From assembly GCF_051192575.1 (NCBI RefSeq), contig NZ_JBPJSQ010000002.1, forward strand, positions 434,001 to 498,000: 64,000 nt of DNA, written 5' to 3'. Position numbers and translations under genes: made by a program. The DNA comes from Aestuariimicrobium soli. Lineage in GTDB: Bacteria; Actinomycetota; Actinomycetes; Propionibacteriales; Propionibacteriaceae. Below the pieces are notes generated by a model. It was given only the letters and a program-made list of their open reading frames with translations. It made no database searches and was not told the origin of the DNA. This document shows positions 8,496-18,926 of the stretch, piece after piece (within the stretch, counting starts at the first letter, position 1; every line of letters begins with the position of its first letter).

Positions 8496-9244
8496 GCGGC
8501 GAAACTGCGTTCCAGGTGGCTGAACGACCGCAGCCCGTGCTCCAGATGCCAGGTCGCGAACGCCGACACGATGCCGGTCACCTGCCGCTGCACGGCGGGG
8601 CTCGCCTCGCGGGTCGCCGGCCAGTCACCCCGGACGAGCGCCGCCAGCAGCGCCAGGGTGCCGTCCTGCACGCGCACCGCCCCCGAACCGCGGCAGCCGA
8701 GGCAGACCAGGCCACCGGCCGAGGGTGAGAAGAACGGGTGCGGGCCGGGTCGTCCGCACGCCGCGCAGGTCTCCAACGACGGCGAGTACCCGGCGAGCGA
8801 CAACGCCCGCAACAGGTAGGAGTCGAGAATCATGCCGGCCGGCCGGGGTCCATCGGTGGTGCCCTCACCCAGCACCCGCAGGGCCCCCGCCAGCAGCAGG
8901 TAGTGCCGCAGGGCCGGTTCGTTCTCGACGCTGACGAGCCGGTCGGCCGTCTCGAGCATCACCTGACCGGCGGTGAACCGCTCGTAGTCGGCGAGGATCG
9001 GCTCCGACCAGGCGTGCAACTGCTGCACCTGACCGCAGATGTCGAGGCTGCGCCCCTCGATCACCTGCAGGTCGATGTGGCGGAACGGTTCGAGCCTGCC
9101 CCCGAACTTCGACGTGGTGCGCCGCACGCCACGGGCGACGGCGCGCACCTTGCCGTGGCGGCGGGTGAGGAGCGTGATGATGCGGTCGGCCTCGCCCAGC
9201 TTGTGGGTGCGCAGCACGATGGCGTCGTCACGGTAGCTGGGCAT
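8459..9244 (-). CDS. recO: DNA repair protein RecO
   Basis: 261 residues from the ATG at 9244; GGGAG lies 10 nt upstream. The ATG at 9253 is an alternative but would leave only 1 nt after the same site. RecO loads RecA onto SSB-coated DNA together with RecR. N-terminal OB fold (YRDDAIVLRTHKLGEADRI), helical middle, and a zinc-binding module with CAACGRPGPH and CLGC, typical of the actinobacterial and thermophile type. It stands in the usual actinobacterial place beside uppS, leuA and era, although a lipoprotein gene has been inserted between recO and uppS. Confidence 0.93.
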   Translation of the reverse strand: MPSYRDDAIVLRTHKLGEADRIITLLTRRHGKVRAVARGVRRTTSKFGGRLEPFRHIDLQVIEGRSLDICGQVQQLHAWSEPILADYERFTAGQVMLETADRLVSVENEPALRHYLLLAGALRVLGEGTTDGPRPAGMILDSYLLRALSLAGYSPSLETCAACGRPGPHPFFSPSAGGLVCLGCRGSGAVRVQDGTLALLAALVRGDWPATREASPAVQRQVTGIVSAFATWHLEHGLRSFSHLERSFAAQDEAAQSLHSP

Positions 9245-9265
9245 GTCGTCCATTCTCCCACCGGA

Positions 9266-9271
9266 TACGCT
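9266..9271 (+). promoter_or_regulatory. -10 box for leaderless lipoprotein-uppS mRNA
   Basis: TACGCT followed by 6 nt and the GTG at 9278. The sequence lies 12 bp from the divergent recO start. Confidence 0.45.
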
Positions 9272-9277
9272 GAACGG

Positions 9278-10375
9278 GTGAAGCGCAGCTGGGGTGTCAT
9301 CGGTGTCGTGGCCGTCGCCACCGCCCTGGCGCTGTCGGGCTGTGCCGACAAGAGCAATGCGGCGTCCACGACCGTCGAGTTCGCCCGCACCGGCTCGGTG
9401 CAGGCGGTGGTGCTGGCGCCGCAGACCCAGCCTTCGGCAGCGACCTGGGGGCACCCCGGACTGAAGGAACCCCTGGCGGCCGCCCTCGCCGAGCGGTCGA
9501 TCAAGGCCACGGTCACCGAGGTGGCGCAGCCGGGCGACCTGCGCGCCGCCCTGCGGACGATGAGCGCCCAGCCCGCCGCCACCGTGGTGGTCGAGCTGCC
9601 CCACCAGAACCAGCCCAGCGACGAGTTGACCACGCTGAAGAAGGCCGGCGCGAGCGTGCTCTGCGTCGGCGAACGCCCCGTTGAACCCGGGGCCTGCACC
9701 GTCTTCGTCGGTTGGGACGACTGGGCCGGCGGCTTCCTGCAGGCGGCCGCCCTGACCGAGGCGCTGGGCCCCACTGACGGCCGGCGCTGGAACGTCGAGA
9801 GCCTCGGGCTGGCGCCCGGCGACCGAGCGGGGGTCGCCCGCCTGCGGGGCAGCGTCATCCAACGCCTGCCCTATGAGTCGACCTCGCCCACCATCACCAA
9901 GACCGGACGATTGGCCTACACCCAGGTGGAGGTGCCGGGGGCCACCGACGCCGGGGTCATCGACCAGCTGACCACCACCATCCAGGCCACGTTCATGAAC
10001 CAGCCCATGGACGGGCTGCTGTTGCCCACCGATGCCTACATCGCCCCGGCCCGCGAGGCGTTCGAGCGCAGCGGACGACCTCTCCCCCTGATGGTTTCGG
10101 CGGGGGCCACCCCCGACGGCATCCGGGCGCTGGCGGCGGGGCAGATCGTGGCCACCGAGTACCGCGATCCGCAGGTGCTCGCCCCCGAGGTGGCCACCAC
10201 GCTCCAGACGCTGCGATCGGGCAAGGCTCTGGTCACCTCGCCGCGCCGCAGCTGGGAGAACCGGCCGTTCTCGGTGACGGCCGTCTTCGTGACCCCGATC
10301 TCGGTGACGCGCGAGAACGCCGCCACCACCCTCGCCGACGCACCCGACCTGCTGGCCCTCCTGGGAGGATCATGA
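9278..10375 (+). CDS. substrate-binding-protein-like lipoprotein
   Basis: 365 residues. A Sec signal with lipobox LSGCADKS (Cys about 23) makes it a cell-surface lipoprotein. The remaining sequence has the alternating alpha/beta pattern of a type 1 periplasmic binding fold (VQAVVLAPQ, ATVVVELPHQ, ASVLCVGERP, MDGLLLPTDAYIAPAREAF), like sugar-binding proteins of ABC importers, but no transporter partner is adjacent. Its last codons overlap the uppS start as ATGA, so the two are coupled. This suggests a cell-envelope role, but no specific function can be assigned. It begins 25 bp from divergent recO. Confidence 0.65.
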   Translation: MKRSWGVIGVVAVATALALSGCADKSNAASTTVEFARTGSVQAVVLAPQTQPSAATWGHPGLKEPLAAALAERSIKATVTEVAQPGDLRAALRTMSAQPAATVVVELPHQNQPSDELTTLKKAGASVLCVGERPVEPGACTVFVGWDDWAGGFLQAAALTEALGPTDGRRWNVESLGLAPGDRAGVARLRGSVIQRLPYESTSPTITKTGRLAYTQVEVPGATDAGVIDQLTTTIQATFMNQPMDGLLLPTDAYIAPAREAFERSGRPLPLMVSAGATPDGIRALAAGQIVATEYRDPQVLAPEVATTLQTLRSGKALVTSPRRSWENRPFSVTAVFVTPISVTRENAATTLADAPDLLALLGGS

Positions 10376-11184
10376 CCCCCACCCCGCGCCCACCCGAGCC
10401 CCACCCGAGCGGGGCTCGTCCGCCAGCGATCGCGGGCAAGGACCTGCCTCGTCACGTCGCGATCGTGATGGACGGCAACGGCCGCTGGGCGAAACAGCGC
10501 GGCCTGAAGCGCACCGAGGGGCATGCCCGCGGCGAGGACGCCCTGTTCGACGTGATCGCGGGCGCCATCGAACTCGGCATTCCCTACCTGTCGGCCTACG
10601 CCTTCTCGACCGAGAACTGGAAGCGTTCCCCCGACGAGGTGCGCTGGTTGATGGGGTTCAATCGCGACGTCATCCACCGCCGCCGCGACGAGTTGGACGC
10701 GATGGGCGTGCGCATCCGGTGGGCCGGCCGCGAGCCGCGGCTGTGGCGATCGGTGATCAACGAACTCAAGACCGCCGAGGAGCAGTCGAGGCACAACACC
10801 ACGCTGACACTGCAGTTCTGCGTCAACTACGGCGGACGAGCCGAGATCGTCGATGCCGTGCGCCGAATCGCGGCCGACGCCCGCGCCGGTCGGATCGACC
10901 CCGAACGCATCTCGGAGGAACGCTTCGAGAAGTACCTGTACTGCCCCGACGTGCCCGAGGTCGACCTGTTCGTGCGGTCGTCGGGTGAACAACGGACGAG
11001 CAACTTCTTGGTCTGGCAGTCGGCCTATGCCGAGATGGTCTTCCTCGACCGGCTGTGGCCAGACTTCGATCGCCGCGACCTGTGGCGGGCCGTCGAGTTG
11101 TACGTCAACCGCGACCGCCGCTTCGGGGGGGCCGTTCCCAACGAGGTCAACCCCGGCGAGCAGGTCAACCGACCGGCGCGGTGA
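10372..11184 (+). CDS. uppS: isoprenyl transferase (undecaprenyl/polyprenyl diphosphate synthase)
   Basis: 270 residues. Cis-prenyltransferase that builds the C50-C55 carrier lipid for peptidoglycan and wall polymers. VAIVMDGNGRWAKQRGLKR holds the catalytic Asp and diphosphate-binding residues, YAFSTENWKRS the substrate loop, and RSSGEQRTSNFLVWQSAYAE the conserved C-terminal motif; the family usually has RISNFL where this has RTSNFL. Length is normal for the actinobacterial Z-type enzymes with a short extra N-terminus. The ATG overlaps the previous stop. The carrier made here would serve the LCP protein and GT87 membrane enzymes also found in this window. Confidence 0.94.
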   Translation: MTPTPRPPEPHPSGARPPAIAGKDLPRHVAIVMDGNGRWAKQRGLKRTEGHARGEDALFDVIAGAIELGIPYLSAYAFSTENWKRSPDEVRWLMGFNRDVIHRRRDELDAMGVRIRWAGREPRLWRSVINELKTAEEQSRHNTTLTLQFCVNYGGRAEIVDAVRRIAADARAGRIDPERISEERFEKYLYCPDVPEVDLFVRSSGEQRTSNFLVWQSAYAEMVFLDRLWPDFDRRDLWRAVELYVNRDRRFGGAVPNEVNPGEQVNRPAR

Positions 11185-11512
11185 AGCTGGCCCCGGCGAA
11201 CCAGGCCATCACCGCCGGGAACGCCAAGCACACCAACGGGAGCCACGATCTGGTCGACAGGCCCCGGGTGAACGCCAGCACGGCGGCGATCGCGTAGGCG
11301 ACGGCACACACCACCGCCGTGACACCCCAGGCGATCATGCCGCCGTTGGTGACGTTCGTCTCGATGGACTGGGTGCTGCCGTTGGACGGCGGCAGCCAGA
11401 TCGGCGTCTGCGCCTGCGACAGGCAGACGCCAGCGGCCAGCACGCTCACCAGGCAGCCCGCGATGGCGAGGGCTCCCACCCACCAGACCTTCGTCCGTCG
11501 TGACGTCTCCAT
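11165..11512 (-). CDS. small membrane protein, four helices, unknown function
   Basis: 115 residues from the ATG at 11512. Four hydrophobic segments (about 10-30, 57-80, 92-112 with a short outer loop QTPIWLPPSNGST) and a basic start METSRRTK. I do not recognise a family. It converges on uppS and overlaps its last 20 bp, and it is preceded by four 14-bp tandem repeats that separate it from the divergent ROK repressor. Coding potential rests on length, hydrophobic periodicity and third-position G+C only. Confidence 0.5.
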   Translation of the reverse strand: METSRRTKVWWVGALAIAGCLVSVLAAGVCLSQAQTPIWLPPSNGSTQSIETNVTNGGMIAWGVTAVVCAVAYAIAAVLAFTRGLSTRSWLPLVCLAFPAVMAWFAGASFTAPVG

Positions 11513-11523
11513 CGGTCCAGTGT

Positions 11524-11579
11524 GACAGGGCGTGGGTGACAGGGCGTGGGTGACAGGGCGTGGGTGGCAGGGCGTGGGT
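11524..11579. repeat. four tandem 14-bp repeats
   Basis: GACAGGGCGTGGGT occurs four times head to tail, the last copy with one change (GGCAGG). It lies between the small membrane protein start and the ROK repressor promoter. It carries no obvious hairpin. Confidence 0.9.
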
Positions 11580-11586
11580 CCGGCCC

Positions 11587-11609
11587 TTGCGTTCACTGAT
11601 TGACGACAA
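11587..11609 (+). promoter_or_regulatory. ROK operator overlapping the -35 of its own gene
   Basis: TTGCGTTCA, 4 nt, TTGACGACAA. It is nearly identical to the site in front of the sugar ABC operon at 12868. TTGACG (11600-11605) can serve as -35, with CACACT (11624-11629) 18 nt later as -10 and the ATG at 11637 just 7 nt after that, so a bound repressor would block the promoter. Confidence 0.7.
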
Positions 11610-11636
11610 GCGGAACCCTCCCCCACACTGTCGAGC

Positions 11637-12800
11637 ATGTCGGGTCAGGCCAAGCAGACACGGCGCAAGCCCGGGTCACAGCCGGCCCTGCGCCGCCAGA
11701 ACACCCAGCGGGTCGTCGAGACGCTGGCCCAGCGGGGTCCCACCACCCAGGCCAGACTCGCCCGGCTGACGGGCCTGTCGACGGGCACCATCTCGAACAT
11801 CGTGCGCGAGCTGAGCTCCGAGAGCCGCATCACCACCACCCCGGTCATCGACTCGGGACGGCGTGCCATGGAGATCGCCCTGCGTGCCGACCCCCGCGTC
11901 TGCATGGGTGCCGACCTCAGCGAGGGGCGGCTGCGGCTGCTGCTCGCCCGCACCGACCACGACGTGCTGGCCTTCATCGACGAACCGCTGACCGGCTCGA
12001 CCCCCAGCGACCACCTGCACCAGCTGCGCCGGCGCCTCGACGAACGCGTCCGCGAACTGGGTCTGACCAGCGGCGACGTGCTGGGAGCGAGCATCGGTCT
12101 GCCACCGGCCACCACCGCCTTCGCGGGTGACGACGCACTCTCGATCTGGGACGACGTCGACACCGCCGCCCTCGCCGAGGTGACGTTCGGCTTCGACTGC
12201 CACTTCGCGCCGGCAGCGGCGCTCGCCGCCTTCGCGCAGGTCTCGTGGGGCCCCTTCGCCAACGCCGGATCGGTTGCGCACCTGAGCCTCGGCGAGGAAC
12301 CCGTCGTCGGTCTGGTGATCGACAACCGGCTGGTCGGGGGCAGGATCGGCGCCGCGGGACGCATCGCCCACCTGCAGGTGGTGCACCAGGGCGACATCTG
12401 CCGCTGCGGCAACCGCGGCTGCCTGCAGACGGTGGCCTCGTCCGCGGTGGTGGTGCAGCATGTCGCGCGCGCCAAACGGCTGCACCACCTCACCGAGGAG
12501 CGGGTGGTCGACCTGGCCCGACAGCGCGACCTGCCGACCCTGCGTGTGCTCGAGGACGTCGGCAATGCCCTGGGCCGCGCGCTGGCCGCCGTGTGCACCG
12601 TGGTCAACCCCGACACCGTGGTGATCGGCGGCACCCTCGCCGAGGCCGGCCCTCCCCTGCTCGACCCGCTGCACCGGGCGTTCGGACGAAGCGCCATCCC
12701 CGCGTTGGCGCAGTCCACCGTGGTGGCCAGGTGCCAGTTGGGTCCCCGGGCCGCCGCCATGGGTGCGGCGGCCTTGGTGAGCCGAGCCGCCACCGCCTGA
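11637..12800 (+). CDS. ROK-family transcriptional repressor of the adjacent sugar ABC operon
   Basis: 387 residues. N-terminal winged helix (about residues 22-75: RRQNTQRVVETLA, TTQARLARLTGLSTGTISNIVREL), followed by a sugar-kinase-like ROK domain with the zinc loop ICRCGNRGCLQT and VVIGGTLAEAGP. The ROK kinase motif is partly lost, as is normal for regulators. Family members such as XylR and NagC release DNA on binding a sugar or sugar phosphate. The same palindrome is found in front of this gene and in front of the downstream transporter operon, so autoregulation and control of monosaccharide uptake is a well-supported inference; the inducer is unknown. Confidence 0.88.
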   Translation: MSGQAKQTRRKPGSQPALRRQNTQRVVETLAQRGPTTQARLARLTGLSTGTISNIVRELSSESRITTTPVIDSGRRAMEIALRADPRVCMGADLSEGRLRLLLARTDHDVLAFIDEPLTGSTPSDHLHQLRRRLDERVRELGLTSGDVLGASIGLPPATTAFAGDDALSIWDDVDTAALAEVTFGFDCHFAPAAALAAFAQVSWGPFANAGSVAHLSLGEEPVVGLVIDNRLVGGRIGAAGRIAHLQVVHQGDICRCGNRGCLQTVASSAVVVQHVARAKRLHHLTEERVVDLARQRDLPTLRVLEDVGNALGRALAAVCTVVNPDTVVIGGTLAEAGPPLLDPLHRAFGRSAIPALAQSTVVARCQLGPRAAAMGAAALVSRAATA

Positions 12801-12867
12801 ACCCACGCCGTGGGCGGCCACCACAAAGGAGACCCCCTCGCGGCGGCGCGCCACCCCCCGGAGTAGC

Positions 12868-12890
12868 TTGCGTTCAAGAGTTGACCGCAA
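12868..12890 (+). promoter_or_regulatory. ROK operator and promoter of the monosaccharide ABC operon
   Basis: Near-perfect palindrome TTGCGTTCAA, 3 nt, TTGACCGCAA (9 of 10 arm positions pair). TTGACC at 12881-12886 is a good -35; TACGTT at 12904-12909 lies 17 nt downstream as -10. The operator covers the -35. The same sequence precedes the ROK gene. The leader then contains AGGAGTGAG directly before the ATG at 12946. Confidence 0.75.
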
Positions 12891-12945
12891 GGCGTCGAAC
12901 ACCTACGTTTGCCGCAGAACTGACAACGACGTCACCAGGAGTGAG

Positions 12946-14537
<1,592 letters not shown>

Positions 14538-14541
<4 letters not shown>

Positions 14542-15788
14542 CCTTCCTGAAGCAACTGTTCTCCGGCGACATCCGGCAGTTCGGCATGCTGTTCGCCCTG
14601 CTGGCCCTGGTGCTGTACTTCCAGTGGCAGTCGGGCGGCCGGGTGCTCACCCCGACCAACCTGATGAACCTGCTCAACGGCAACTCCTACATCCTGGTGC
14701 TGGCCATCGGCATGGTGCTGGTGATCATCGCCGGGCACATCGACCTGTCGGTGGGCTCGGTGGCCGCCGTCACCGGCATCGCCGTCGCGCTGATGATGCG
14801 CGACTGGCACCTGCCGTGGTGGGTCGGCATCATCGCCGGCCTGGTGATCGGTGCGCTGATCGGCATCTGGCAGGGATTCTGGGTGGCCTACGTCGGCATC
14901 CCCGCGTTCATCGTGACGCTGGCCGGCATGATGCTCTTCCGCGGCCTCAACCAGATGCTGGGCAAGTCGAACACCATCCCGGTCTCCGACGCCTTCCAGC
15001 AGATCGGCGCCGGCTACCTGCCCGAGATCGGCCCCGACACCGGGTTCAACAACCTGACGATGCTGCTGGGCCTCGCCTCGATCGCGCTGGTGGTCTTCTT
15101 CACCCTGCGCCGCCGTGGTCAGCAGGCCCGACTGGGGGTGGCGCTTCGTCCGCTCTCGGTGACCCTCGTGCAACTGGTCGTGCTGGCCGCGGTCATCTTC
15201 TACCTGACCTACATGTTCGCCACCGGACGATCCGGCACCTCGTTCCCGATCGCCGGCCTGATTCTCGTGGCGCTGGTGCTCGTCTACAGCTTCGTCGCGG
15301 GCCGCACCATCGTCGGCCGCCACGTCTACGCCGTCGGCGGCAACCGCCACGCGGCCCAACTGTCGGGCGTGAAGACCAAGCGCATCGACTTCCTGGTGAT
15401 GGTCAACATGTCGGTGCTGGCCGCCCTCGCGGGCATGATCTTCGTCGCTCGCTCCACCGCCTCGGGGCCGTTCGACGGCACCGGCTGGGAGCTCGACGCG
15501 ATCGCGGCCGTGTTCATCGGTGGCGCCGCCGTCTCGGGCGGTGTGGGCACCGTGGTCGGCTCGATGATCGGTGGCCTGGTGATGGCCGTGCTGAACAACG
15601 GCCTGCAACTGATGGGCGTCGGAGCCGACACCACCTCGGTCATCAAGGGACTGGTGCTGCTCGTCGCCGTGGCCTTCGACGTCTACAACAAGTCGCAGGG
15701 CAAGCCCTCGATCACCGGCCTGCTGATGCGCGGGCTGCAGCGTCGCCAACCCACCCCAGATCAGGTCGGCACCGCCGCCGACCGGTGA
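14538..15788 (+). CDS. mmsB: multiple-monosaccharide ABC importer, permease subunit
   Basis: 416 residues, BPD_transp_2 (RbsC/XylH) fold with about ten membrane helices. The conserved cytoplasmic loop VYAVGGNRHAAQLSGVKTKR contacts the ATPase, and GHIDLSVGSVAAVTG and FIGGAAVSGGVGTVVG are the family hallmarks. The length and the long insert between helices match the MmsB/GguB subgroup rather than RbsC. The name is by family; the sugar is inferred. Confidence 0.92.
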
Positions 15789-15846
15789 GCCACTCACCGG
15801 CTCCACCCACCCACGACTCCACTCATCCCAACCAAGAAGAGGAACC

Positions 15847-16941
15847 ATGAGGAACATCACGAAGGCTGCCGTCGCCCTGGTGGCGGCCGCCGCACTCGCC
15901 CTGTCAGGCTGTGGCGGCCGCGAGGGCAGCACCGACGCTGGCTCGGCCGCCGCCGGCTTCGCCAAGGACTCCCTGATCGGGGTCGCGCTGCCGCAGAAGA
16001 CGTCGGAGAACTGGGTGCTCGCCGAGAACCTGTTCAAGGACGGCCTGGCCAAGGAGGGCTACAAGTCCGACGTGCAGTTCGCCAACGGTGGCGTCTCAGA
16101 GCAGCAGAACCAGATCCAGGCCATGGTCACCAAGGGCGCCAAGGTGATCATCGTCGGGGCCATCGACGGCTCGCAGCTGGGTACCCAGCTGAAGGCCGCC
16201 AAGGACGCCGGCGTCACCGTCATCGCCTACGACCGACTGGTGAAGAACACCGACGCCGTCGACTACTACGTGGCCTACGACAACTACAAGGTCGGCCAGC
16301 TGCAGGGGCAGGCGCTGCTCGACGGCCTCAAGGCCCGCAAGGGCGGCGGCCCCTACACCATCGAGCTGATCGCCGGTTCGCCCGACGACGCCAACTCGCA
16401 GGTCTTCTTCGACGGCGCGATGAGCGTGCTCAAGCCGAAGATCGACGACAAGACCCTGACCGTCGGCTCGGGTCAGACCAGCTTCCAGCAGGTCGCCACC
16501 CAGGGGTGGAAGGCCGAGAACGTGCAGAAGCGCATGGACACGATCATGTCGGGCACCTACGCCGGTTCGAAGAAGCTCGACGGCATCCTCTCCCCCAACG
16601 ACACCCTGGCTCGCGCCGCCATGACCTCGGTCAAGCAGGCCGGCAAGGATCTGCCGGTCGTCACCGGTCAGGACTCCGAGGTGGAGTCGGTGAAGTCGAT
16701 CATGGCCGGCCAGCAGTACTCGACCATCTACAAGGACACCACCGCCCTCGTGCAGCACTCCATCGTCATGGTGGGCGACCTGCAGCAGGGCAAGAAGCCC
16801 GAGGTCAATGACGAGAAGTCCTACGACAACGGCGTGAAGGTCGTCCCGGCCTACCTGCTGGAGCCCAAGATCGTCACCCAGGACAACGCCGCCGAGGTCT
16901 ACAAGGACGACAAGACTCTCGGCCCGCTGACCAAGGGCTGA
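15847..16941 (+). CDS. chvE: ChvE-type sugar-binding lipoprotein of the ABC importer
   Basis: 364 residues. Signal peptide with lipobox LSGCGG (Cys about 23), then a periplasmic-binding type 1 fold: LIGVALPQKTSENW, VIIVGAIDGSQLG, VIAYDRLVKNTDAVDYYVAYDN, LDGILSPNDTLARAA, PVVTGQDSEVESVKSI and TIYKDT. This is the ChvE/multiple-monosaccharide pattern; ChvE binds galactose, arabinose, xylose and glucose. An AAGAAGAGG stretch lies just before the ATG. The stop codon lies in the first of four 15-bp tandem repeats, and a strong hairpin follows. Confidence 0.92.
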   Translation: MRNITKAAVALVAAAALALSGCGGREGSTDAGSAAAGFAKDSLIGVALPQKTSENWVLAENLFKDGLAKEGYKSDVQFANGGVSEQQNQIQAMVTKGAKVIIVGAIDGSQLGTQLKAAKDAGVTVIAYDRLVKNTDAVDYYVAYDNYKVGQLQGQALLDGLKARKGGGPYTIELIAGSPDDANSQVFFDGAMSVLKPKIDDKTLTVGSGQTSFQQVATQGWKAENVQKRMDTIMSGTYAGSKKLDGILSPNDTLARAAMTSVKQAGKDLPVVTGQDSEVESVKSIMAGQQYSTIYKDTTALVQHSIVMVGDLQQGKKPEVNDEKSYDNGVKVVPAYLLEPKIVTQDNAAEVYKDDKTLGPLTKG

Positions 16942-16993
16942 TCGACCCAGGGCTGATCGACCCAGGGCTGATCGACAGAGGGCTGATCGACGA
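16934..16993. repeat. four tandem 15-bp repeats covering the chvE stop codon
   Basis: AGGGCTGATCGACCC occurs four times without gaps; the third and fourth copies end CAG and CGA. The first copy contains the last codon and TGA of chvE, so each further copy carries another TGA. Confidence 0.92.
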
Positions 16994-17005
16994 GCCGCAT
17001 CACGC

Positions 17006-17045
17006 AGAACGGACGAGTCCCGCACCCGCGGGGCTCGTCCGTTCT
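17006..17045. terminator. strong bidirectional terminator between chvE and leuA
   Basis: Arms of 18 bp, AGAACGGACGAGTCCCGC and GCGGGGCTCGTCCGTTCT, with one G-T pair and an ACCC loop. The inner part of each arm is the window-wide heptamer CGGACGA in inverted orientation. It separates the convergent ABC operon and leuA, 5 nt from the leuA stop. Confidence 0.85.
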
Positions 17046-17049
17046 CGCG

Positions 17050-18798
17050 TCAGCGAACGGCGCGGTTCAGGGCGCTGAGCACGGCCTTGATGCTGGCGGT
17101 CACGATGTCGGAGTCAATGCCGACCCCCCACAGCACCTGTGCCTCGTCACCCTCACCGATCTCGGCCTCCACGTACGCAGCCGCCTGGGCGTCGCCGCCG
17201 GTGGTGAGAGCGTGCTCGGAGTAGTCGAGCACCCGCACCTGCACCCCGCGCTCGGCGATGGCGTCGATGAAGGCCGACAGCGGGCCGTTGCCTCGTCCGA
17301 TCACCTCGCGGCGATCACCCTCGACGTCGACGACCGCGCGAATCTCGTGCTCCCCCTCTTCGGACGAGGTGCTCGCCCGCACCAGCCGGTAGGTGCCGCC
17401 GGTCAGGTACTCGGCGGAGAACCAGTCCCACATCTGGGCGGCATTGACCTCGCCACCGTCGGAATCGGCGTGACCCTGCACGACGCGCGAGAACTCGATC
17501 TGCAACCGCCGAGGCAGGTTCAGCTTGTGCTCGTTCTTCATGATGTAGGCCATGCCACCCTTGCCGGACTGGCTGTTGACCCTGATGACCGCCTCGTAGG
17601 TACGGCCCACGTCGTGCGGATCAATGGGCAGGTACGGGGCCTCCCACGCAACCTCGTGCAGCCCGACGCCCTCGGCGGCGGCCTGCTTCTCGAGGGCCTC
17701 CAGCCCCTTCTTGATGGCGTCCTGGTGCGATCCCGAGAACGCCGTGTAGACCAGGTCGCCCGCGTAGGGGTGGCGGGGGTGCACCGGCAGACCGGTGCAG
17801 TACTCGACCGTGCGGCGCACCTCGTCGATGTCGGAGAAGTCGACCTGCGGGTCGATGCCCTGGCTGAACAGGTTCATGGCCAGAGTGACCAGGTCGACGT
17901 TGCCGGTGCGCTCGCCGTGCCCGAACAGGCAGCCCTCGACACGATCGGCCCCGGCCATCATCGCCAGCTCGGTGGCGGCGACGGCCGTGCCGCGGTCGTT
18001 GTGCGGGTGCAGCGAGACGGCCACGTTCTCCCGCCCGCGCACGTTGCGGATGAAGTACTCGATCTGGTCGGCGTAGGTGTTGGGCGTCGAGCGCTCCACC
18101 GTGGCCGGCAGGTTGAAGATGATCTCGCGGCCCGCATCGGGCTGCCAGACATCGGCGACCGCATTGCAGACCTCGACGGCGAAGTCGGTGGGGGTCTGGG
18201 TGAAGATCTCGGGGCTGTACTGGTAGCCGAACTCGACGTCGCCCAGATTGGCCTCGGCATGCTTCATCACCATCTGGGTTCCCCGGGTCGCCATGGCGAT
18301 GCACTCCTCGGGGGTGATGTTGAACACCACCCGACGGAACAGTTCGGCGGTGGCGTTGTACAGGTGGATGGTGGCGCGCTTGGCCCCGACCAGCGACTGG
18401 GCGGTGCGCTCGATCAGGTCTTCGCGGGCCTGGGTCAACACCGAGATGGTGACGTCATCGGGCACGATGTCGTCCTCGATGAGGTGGCGCACGAAGTCGA
18501 AGTCGGTCTGGCTGGCCGACGGGAAACCGATCTCGATCTCCTTGTAGCCCAGCTTCACCAACAGGTCGAACATGGTGCGCTTGCGGGCGGGGGTCATGGG
18601 GTCGATCAGCGCCTGGTTGCCGTCACGCAGGTCGGTCGAGAGCCACCGGGGGGCCTTCTCGATGCGCTTCGTCGGCCAGGTGCGATCGGGCAGGTCGATC
18701 GGCACGAAGGGGGTGTAGCGCGCGAAGGGCATCGGGCTGGGCTGCTGCACGGGGACGGGCTGCTGCTTGGTGCCGAACTGTGCGGATGGGGTCGTCAT
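17050..18798 (-). CDS. leuA: 2-isopropylmalate synthase
   Basis: 582 residues, the long actinobacterial (LeuA type 2) form. Condenses acetyl-CoA with 2-oxoisovalerate in the first leucine-specific step. WLSTDLRDGNQALIDPM carries the catalytic Arg and metal Asp, SLHPHNDRG the HxH metal ligands, EGCLFGHGERTGNVDLV the glycine-rich motif, and the C-terminal 130 residues form the LeuA dimer domain that binds feedback leucine. ATG at 18798 with GAGG upstream. A 15-aa leader peptide with three consecutive Leu codons lies 73 nt upstream and indicates attenuation. Confidence 0.95.
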   Translation of the reverse strand: MTTPSAQFGTKQQPVPVQQPSPMPFARYTPFVPIDLPDRTWPTKRIEKAPRWLSTDLRDGNQALIDPMTPARKRTMFDLLVKLGYKEIEIGFPSASQTDFDFVRHLIEDDIVPDDVTISVLTQAREDLIERTAQSLVGAKRATIHLYNATAELFRRVVFNITPEECIAMATRGTQMVMKHAEANLGDVEFGYQYSPEIFTQTPTDFAVEVCNAVADVWQPDAGREIIFNLPATVERSTPNTYADQIEYFIRNVRGRENVAVSLHPHNDRGTAVAATELAMMAGADRVEGCLFGHGERTGNVDLVTLAMNLFSQGIDPQVDFSDIDEVRRTVEYCTGLPVHPRHPYAGDLVYTAFSGSHQDAIKKGLEALEKQAAAEGVGLHEVAWEAPYLPIDPHDVGRTYEAVIRVNSQSGKGGMAYIMKNEHKLNLPRRLQIEFSRVVQGHADSDGGEVNAAQMWDWFSAEYLTGGTYRLVRASTSSEEGEHEIRAVVDVEGDRREVIGRGNGPLSAFIDAIAERGVQVRVLDYSEHALTTGGDAQAAAYVEAEIGEGDEAQVLWGVGIDSDIVTASIKAVLSALNRAVR

Positions 18799-18871
18799 GG
18801 GGTTGTCCTCACTGGGGTTCGTCGTGTTGGCGGCACGTCAGATCTCCGCAGCGAGGGGGTCCGCCGGACGA

Positions 18872-18919
18872 TTACCGGGCCTCACTGCGGCGTCGAAGGA
18901 GCAGCCGCACGCACGTCAC
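18872..18919 (-). CDS. leuA leader peptide (attenuator)
   Basis: GTG start, 15 codons, TAA stop: MTCVRLLLRRRSEAR, with the consecutive Leu codons CTG CTC CTT followed by Arg codons. Leader peptides with a Leu run before leuA are known from actinobacterial comparative genomics, where stalling of the leader ribosome at Leu codons controls downstream expression. TAGGGT lies 7 nt before the GTG, so the mRNA probably begins at this codon. The 73 nt between the leader stop and leuA contain short complementary stretches (GGCGG and CCGCC), but I could not establish the full alternative structure. Confidence 0.7.
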   Translation of the reverse strand: MTCVRLLLRRRSEAR

Positions 18920-18926
18920 GGTGTCG

